Shown here in pieces: positions 59,259-64,000 of a DNA stretch of 64,000 nucleotides. The notes under the pieces are model-generated. The model was not told the DNA's origin. It searched no databases and was given only the letters and a program-made list of their open reading frames with translations. The position numbers and the translations under genes are program-made. Each line of letters starts with the position of its first letter. Positions within the stretch are counted from its first letter, which is position 1. The stretch is from Pomphorhynchus laevis (Eukaryota; Acanthocephala; Palaeacanthocephala; Echinorhynchida; Pomphorhynchidae): contig WNNJ02000811.1 of the NCBI GenBank assembly GCA_012934845.2, forward strand, positions 27,019-91,018, written 5' to 3'.

Positions 59259-59792
59259 AACAAAATATATAAATCAACACAATAATATTAAAAATAAATT
59301 TAAACTCTTAAGAAGAATATTTTTATGGATGGATAGATTATAAAAAATTTAATATATTAAAATTTAATCTATTAAAATATTCCATTAAAATATTAAGATA
59401 ATATATTAAAATTTTTATGGATGGATAATTTTTATGGATGGATATTTTTATGGATGGATAAATCAACACAATAATATTGAAAATAAATTTAAACTCTCAA
59501 ACATAAAATTTTTATGGATGGCTAATAAGCAATATACTTTGTATTAGAATAAGATACTAAATAATCAAATTTCATTAGAGGAAATACGTTGATACAACGT
59601 GTTATTTATTAGTCAATTCATAAAAATAACTTTTTAAATTTCAATTTTTTATTTTAGCTTGATATAAATTATACAACATGTTATAACAATTATTTATTTT
59701 ATTATTTAATTATTAAATTTTGATTTAGCATTATTATGTTTTGTTTACTTTATAATTATCTTAAATACGTAGACGCAGTTAGCTGATTTGAT
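59259..59792 (-). repeat. Right arm of the long inverted repeat
   Basis: Reverse complement of 53472-53953, ending CGCAGTTAGCTGATTTGAT. The inner edge (AAATCAACACAATAATATT) occurs twice (59270 and 59459), with three TTTTTATGGATGGATA units (about 59400-59458) between. The unit from 53472 to 59792 is 6,321 bp. Confidence 0.85.
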
Positions 59793-60703
59793 TATAAATA
59801 TCAATCTGATTAATCCATAAGTTGTGCTCAACCATCTCAAGTTCTACGGACTAGATCCCAAACAATCGATACCAATATTTAGACCTCGCGTATTTAACTG
59901 CTAAATCGTTGTTCATAAAAAATCTAAAAACAATTATTACAAATACATAATTCGTAATAATTATGTATTGATGCTATGTTGAGTCGAGGAATATAGGTCG
60001 AAAGATGATAAAATTGCAATTTATCTTGACGACCTCTAATCCTATATACGAATACATCGTATATTTTTAATTAGTCAATTTATAAACATTGATTTTTATT
60101 TTAAATTTTAATTATAAATGTTATCGTTTTATAAATATTGATTGAATAAAATCTTATATAATTATTTATTATTTATTTATCTTTATTTAAATTTATATAG
60201 AGTATAAAATACTAAGTCATTTTATCTGATTTATTAAATGCATAAATTTTAAAATAAATCACGTGACCCCAAATGCAGTTTGAGTTCTCGTGATCTTAAG
60301 TTTATAACCGACAAATTTTTATGCGTTTTGATCGATCTTCATTTTTATTTAATTTACATTACATTTTTATAATTTCTTATTGTATATTTTAATATTTATT
60401 AATTTCTAAGATTTATTCGCGATAATCTTGTGGAGTTTAAAGAATCCGTAAAATTAATAGCTTTGTTTTAAATAATTCTTTAATCGAATGAATACTACAT
60501 AATGTAAAGTACAATCAAAGAACGCTATTTTTGATTTTTTAAAACTTTATTCTAATTACGTATTCTCAAATTAATCCACTTCTTAATTCAGTATTAAAGT
60601 CAATTAATATTGAGATTTAATATTAAAATTTATATAATATTAATAACACTATAACTTAATATAGAATTTGAATTCATTTGATATCCTTGTATATATTCGT
60701 TTG
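59793..60703. other. AT-rich, no gene seen
   Basis: No frame, repeat or RNA gene could be supported. Confidence 0.5.
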
Positions 60704-60870
60704 TAAATAATTATTGGAGCTGGATCAAACGAAAGACGTAATTATTTTTGATATTTCGCTAACTACTTCTGTTAGCATCTTCAGATAATTTTCTGAAGAT
60801 GCTAGCAGAGGTTAGCGAAATATCAAAAATAATTTGTTATTTCCTTTGATCCAGCTCCAATAATTATTTA
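60704..60870. repeat. Near-perfect 167-bp foldback
   Basis: Arms of about 78 bp: TAATTATTGGAGCTGGATCA, TTTTTGATATTTCGCTAAC and AGCATCTTCAGA on the left, with their complements on the right, around the loop TAATTT. A few mismatches only. Looks like a young MITE-type foldback. Confidence 0.88.
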
Positions 60871-61551
60871 TCAATAATGGATCAGTATCAACTATTTAAA
60901 ATATTCGTTTGTCATCATTTATACTTGTATATTTATATCTTTTTTATCTTTGTATTCATATTTAACATCAGATGTCATATTATCTGATATAATAATTACT
61001 AAATGGACTTAACATAATAATATTCAATAATATTATAATTACTAAGTTTCCATGTTTTGGATAACTCACTGGATATATTTTTTAGTAGTAAAAATACTTA
61101 GTCATTTTTTAAATTTTAATTAAAAAATATAATTTATAAAACACTAATTTGTATTGGTTGAGGATATTTGCCTATTTTACTTTTATTTACATTTAATTTA
61201 AATTATTTTATTATTAAATTATTAACAGTTTAATTGTCATAACTTAATTATGCTATTATTTATAATTTTTTATTTACATCATTTTATTCAAATTGTTTTG
61301 TTTATATTGTTTATATGCATCAACTAAAGCTTTTTCACAAATAAAATTATAATTAAAATATTGAAGTAATCGCGAAACTATTAAAATATTTACTTTATTA
61401 TTTAATTTATGATAATTAATAATAAATTTATTTTTTATCTATTATAATGGTATTAATTATTAAGTCAGCACGTTTCTAATGATGGGTATTGTTAAGACAC
61501 TTGTGTAATACAAGGGCACTTGTGTAATACAAGGTAATTTCCCTCAAATTT
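60871..61551. other. AT-rich; short 20-bp duplication near the end
   Basis: ACTTGTGTAATACAAGG is repeated head to tail at about 61499-61534. No gene seen. Confidence 0.5.
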
Positions 61552-61954
61552 CAGATGTTCAACTTGCCGATTTCGCCTGCTGTATTTGTCGTTTATCCTT
61601 CAAACCCAAAACACGCGATACAGAAATATCAGTATTGTACGATTCCGTCCTAAAATTGGATTTGATTTCCCAAATCTCGTCTATTTACTGCTAAACCGAG
61701 CATATACAATTGGAATTCACATCCGCATTAGCGTGTATACTTATATCGTCGGTGACTTCCGAAGGATCTTATCGCCATGTCTTTGCGCCCTGGTCGTCGT
61801 TCCAGAAAGTAGAATCCAGTTTATTACACGCACGCAGCAGCTGTTTTCTATGTTGTTAGCTATCGAAACTGATATTCATTTAAAAATGCTATTTTCCTTA
61901 CTGCCTTCGTGTATCTTCTGTTCTCTGTTGCGGCGTTTACAACTAATCGCATAG
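61552..61954 (+). CDS. Candidate terminal exon (uncertain)
   Basis: A GC-richer stretch with an acceptor-like edge (CCCTCAAATTTCAG, ending 61551). One frame is open from the edge to a TAG at 61952-61954, about 134 codons, reading CSTCRFRLLYLSFI, then IVRFRPKIGFDFPNLVYLLL and several hydrophobic stretches. If joined to the donor at 57373/57374 the phase fits, and the Cys/basic end of the 'SIRKS' protein would run on into CSTCRFR. No family is recognised. It could instead be a decayed gene piece. Confidence 0.35.
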
Positions 61955-62197
61955 AGACGACCTGCACACAATCCATCTCTCCCAATGTCATCTTGTTTTT
62001 TCGTACACGATATGCTATGATCGGGTTGTTTATCAGCGAGGTTGCTCTATAATATCCAAATTACATTGCTCTCAATCTTCATGGACCGTAACGCTTTTTT
62101 GTATTTTGATTTACCCGTTTTGTTTTTTAAAAACGTCAAATACTCTATCTCTCTTTGCTTGTCTGTGTAGTCTGTTGTGTTCTGTGTTTTGTTGTAG

Positions 62198-62422
62198 AAA
62201 GAGAAAAATCAGAGAGTCTGTTAATAAAACTGCTAACACAAGTAACGCTAACGACAACGTAACACTATCATCGTTTATTACAAATAGAAAGCAGGAACAA
62301 GAAGAACTACAGGAGAAGGACTTCTACTACAGAGAACAAGATCTTACCAACACTGCTCGGTCTGACACGCTTACTGACAACTTGATAGGAAAAAACTTCA
62401 TTTTCTCTGCTCACTCTTTCAG
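62198..62422 (+). CDS. Candidate internal exon (uncertain)
   Basis: 225 bp between a pyrimidine-rich acceptor (TTTTGTTGTAG, ending 62197) and a donor (CAG|GTAACA). The open frame reads RKRKIRESVNKTANTSNAND, then ITNRKQEQEELQEKDFYYRE and TDNLIGKNF. It is charged and polar with balanced codon use, unlike the chance frames nearby. The same frame is open upstream to about 61947 and would there encode hydrophobic, Cys-rich residues (SLFACLCSLLCSVFCC), so an alternative is one longer exon with a membrane segment. Function unknown. Confidence 0.4.
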
Positions 62423-62429
62423 GTAACAG

Positions 62430-63100
62430 TATACAACTGTTATTTCTAATGTGAACATTTTAATGACCGTTTATGTATACATCCAAATGTATTATTGTCA
62501 TGATATTTGTTTCTAATGTTTTAATAATTTATATTAACGTATTATATATTTAATATTAGTGCTATTATATATAATAATTTATAATTATATATAATTATTT
62601 AATCTTATTACTATATTAATTTATACAATTAATATAATTGTCTGAATATAAAATTATATTTATAAAATGAATATTAACACATAATTATTTATATATTATA
62701 TAATATATAGATAAATATATAAATTTGTTAATATAAAATTATATTTAATAAATTAATAATTTTTTTATTATATAAATAAAATAACATATAAAACATTTAC
62801 AAAATAAAGGTAACCTTCAGGTGGGTTACATACATTAATATTTGACAACAAAGGAAAACATCGTTAATTGTTTTAATTGTCATTCACAAGTTTGCTCGAG
62901 GATCTTATTATTATTGAAGCTACCTTTGCCAACTTAATAAAATATCCATTTTATTAATGTATATTTTATACTATTATACTATTAATAGTATAATAGTATA
63001 ATTATATATTAATAGTATATACCATTTATACTATTTCATAATGTTTACTATTTTCAAACTTGTTTGAAAATAGTTTGTTTCCTAATTTTAAGTTGATATA
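62430..63100. other. AT-rich, palindromic TA tracts
   Basis: ATATAATTATATA-type stretches and ATACTATTAATAGTAT near 62965-63020. No gene seen. Confidence 0.5.
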
Positions 63101-63109
63101 CTTGTGCAA

Positions 63110-63840
63110 GCTGAAAGACTTTTGACTTATATTTTGCAAATTTAATTGAATTCATTTCTGATTTCAAATTAAATCAGCGTTGGTATGGGAAGGTGCTACC
63201 TTTAATTTGAGAACCTACCTATTTTTGCAATTAATTTCTATTATCTAACTAGTCATCTATAGTTTGTTTCCTAATTTTATGTTGATATACCTGTTAAGTC
63301 TATGTTGTAATTAAAATTTTATTCTGCACGCTACTTTAAATCTATATATACGCTAACAGCAGTACGCTACATTTCAGGATTGGTGGACCTCATCAGCTAC
63401 TGAACCAATACTTAAGTTTCTTGTTTCGATCCTTTTAGTGTTGGCTGAGGAGCACTCGACTCGTCTACTTTTATTGACAATTAGATTTAATGAAAGTCTA
63501 CATATAAGACTAAAGTCTTTCATTAAATCTAATTGCCAATAAAAGCAGACGAGTCGAGTGATCGTCAACTGGCATTGAAAGGACCGGCGTTAAAATGATC
63601 AGTAGCTGATCGGCAGACGTATTAGATCGGCAGACTAGTCGAGTGATCATTAGCCAGCATTAGAAGGACTGAAACCTGAAACGTAGGTATTGGATCAGAA
63701 GCTGATGAGTAGTCTTGTATCGGTAATCCACAAATATTGAAATTAGCGTATTGCTGTTGGCGTATGGATAGGAGTAAAGTAGCTTGCGAAATAAAAAATA
63801 GTCATCAAAATTTCAATTGTAATAATGACTGCACGGGTAT
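63110..63840. repeat. Two foldback-family units head to head
   Basis: The left unit reads AAATCAGCGTTGGTATGGGA, TCATCTATAGTTTGTTTCCT, CGCTAACAGCAGTACGCTAC and GACTCGTC. The right unit is its inverse, to ATGACTGCAC at about 63830. They meet in a near-perfect hairpin around 63505 (AAAGTCTTTCATTAAATCTA with its complement). The right unit has an internal duplication of the GATCAGTAGCTGATCGG segment. Confidence 0.8.
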
Positions 63841-64000
63841 ATCAATACAAAATATATATGTATCTAATTGTTTAATTATGTAATTTCTTAGTGTTAAAAT
63901 TTTATTGAATAGTAATAATTATTAGTATAATTAATAATTATACTATTAATAATTAATAGTATAATTATTTTTTAATTATATACATTAATTTATTGCATAA

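Noticed and set aside
62940-63025. Replication origin or regulatory palindrome in TA-rich sequence
   Set aside because: Such palindromes are frequent in simple TA tracts and no other signal supports a function.

Overview
The window looks like nuclear DNA from a small invertebrate animal. It is strongly AT-rich. The one clear host protein gene is split by introns of 43-187 bp plus one of 4.7 kb. There is a eukaryotic tRNA gene, and about half of the sequence is retrotransposon wreckage: three kinds of LINE, a Penelope-like element and a Ty3/Gypsy-type LTR fossil. I could not fix the phylum. Nothing looks prokaryotic, and most open frames are fragments of mobile elements.

Layout. 1-282 is a 19-bp satellite. 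0.8-4.0 kb is a 3'-truncated LINE (family 1) on the plus strand. 4.8-9.4 kb is a cluster of inverted 75-bp termini and a 396-bp tandem repeat. 9.6-13.6 kb holds two old family-1-like LINEs on the minus strand. 14.1-19.9 kb (minus) holds seven exons of a CHK1-like checkpoint kinase, covering the kinase domain as far as subdomain IX. 20.9-23.0 kb is a different LINE (family 3), followed by a family-1 3' end and a tRNA-Val(AAC). 25.45-32.0 kb is a nest: a family-2 LINE split by a nearly complete 4.68-kb family-1 LINE with an unbroken 969-codon ORF2, a 16 x 20-bp tandem array in its 5' leader, and a 7-bp target duplication. 33.7-36.1 kb holds two more family-1 remnants. 36.75-39.8 kb is an internally deleted family-2 LINE. 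40.45-44.24 kb is a broken Ty3/Gypsy-type fossil. 44.6-48.6 kb holds two family-1-like LINEs lying tail to tail. 49.77-52.53 kb is a Penelope-like element with reverse transcriptase and GIY-YIG nuclease regions, between short direct repeats.

The right end is the least explained part. Long inverted repeats at about 53.47-53.95 and 59.26-59.79 kb enclose a unit of about 6.3 kb. Its only good coding segment is a 1.1-kb exon for a repetitive serine/basic protein built on degenerate Q-S-I-R-K-S units and ending in a Cys/basic stretch. Downstream at 61.55-62.42 kb are GC-richer exon candidates, one of them in a compatible splice phase. Foldback repeats of several families fill the rest.

Functionally, the kinase is the only recognisable host pathway gene. 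The LINEs share a plan: ORF1 with a Cys/Trp/His/Cys finger and an RRM-like segment, then ORF2 with endonuclease and reverse transcriptase. Family 1 also has a 3' hairpin whose stem is kept by covarying bases, probably the site its own enzyme recognises.
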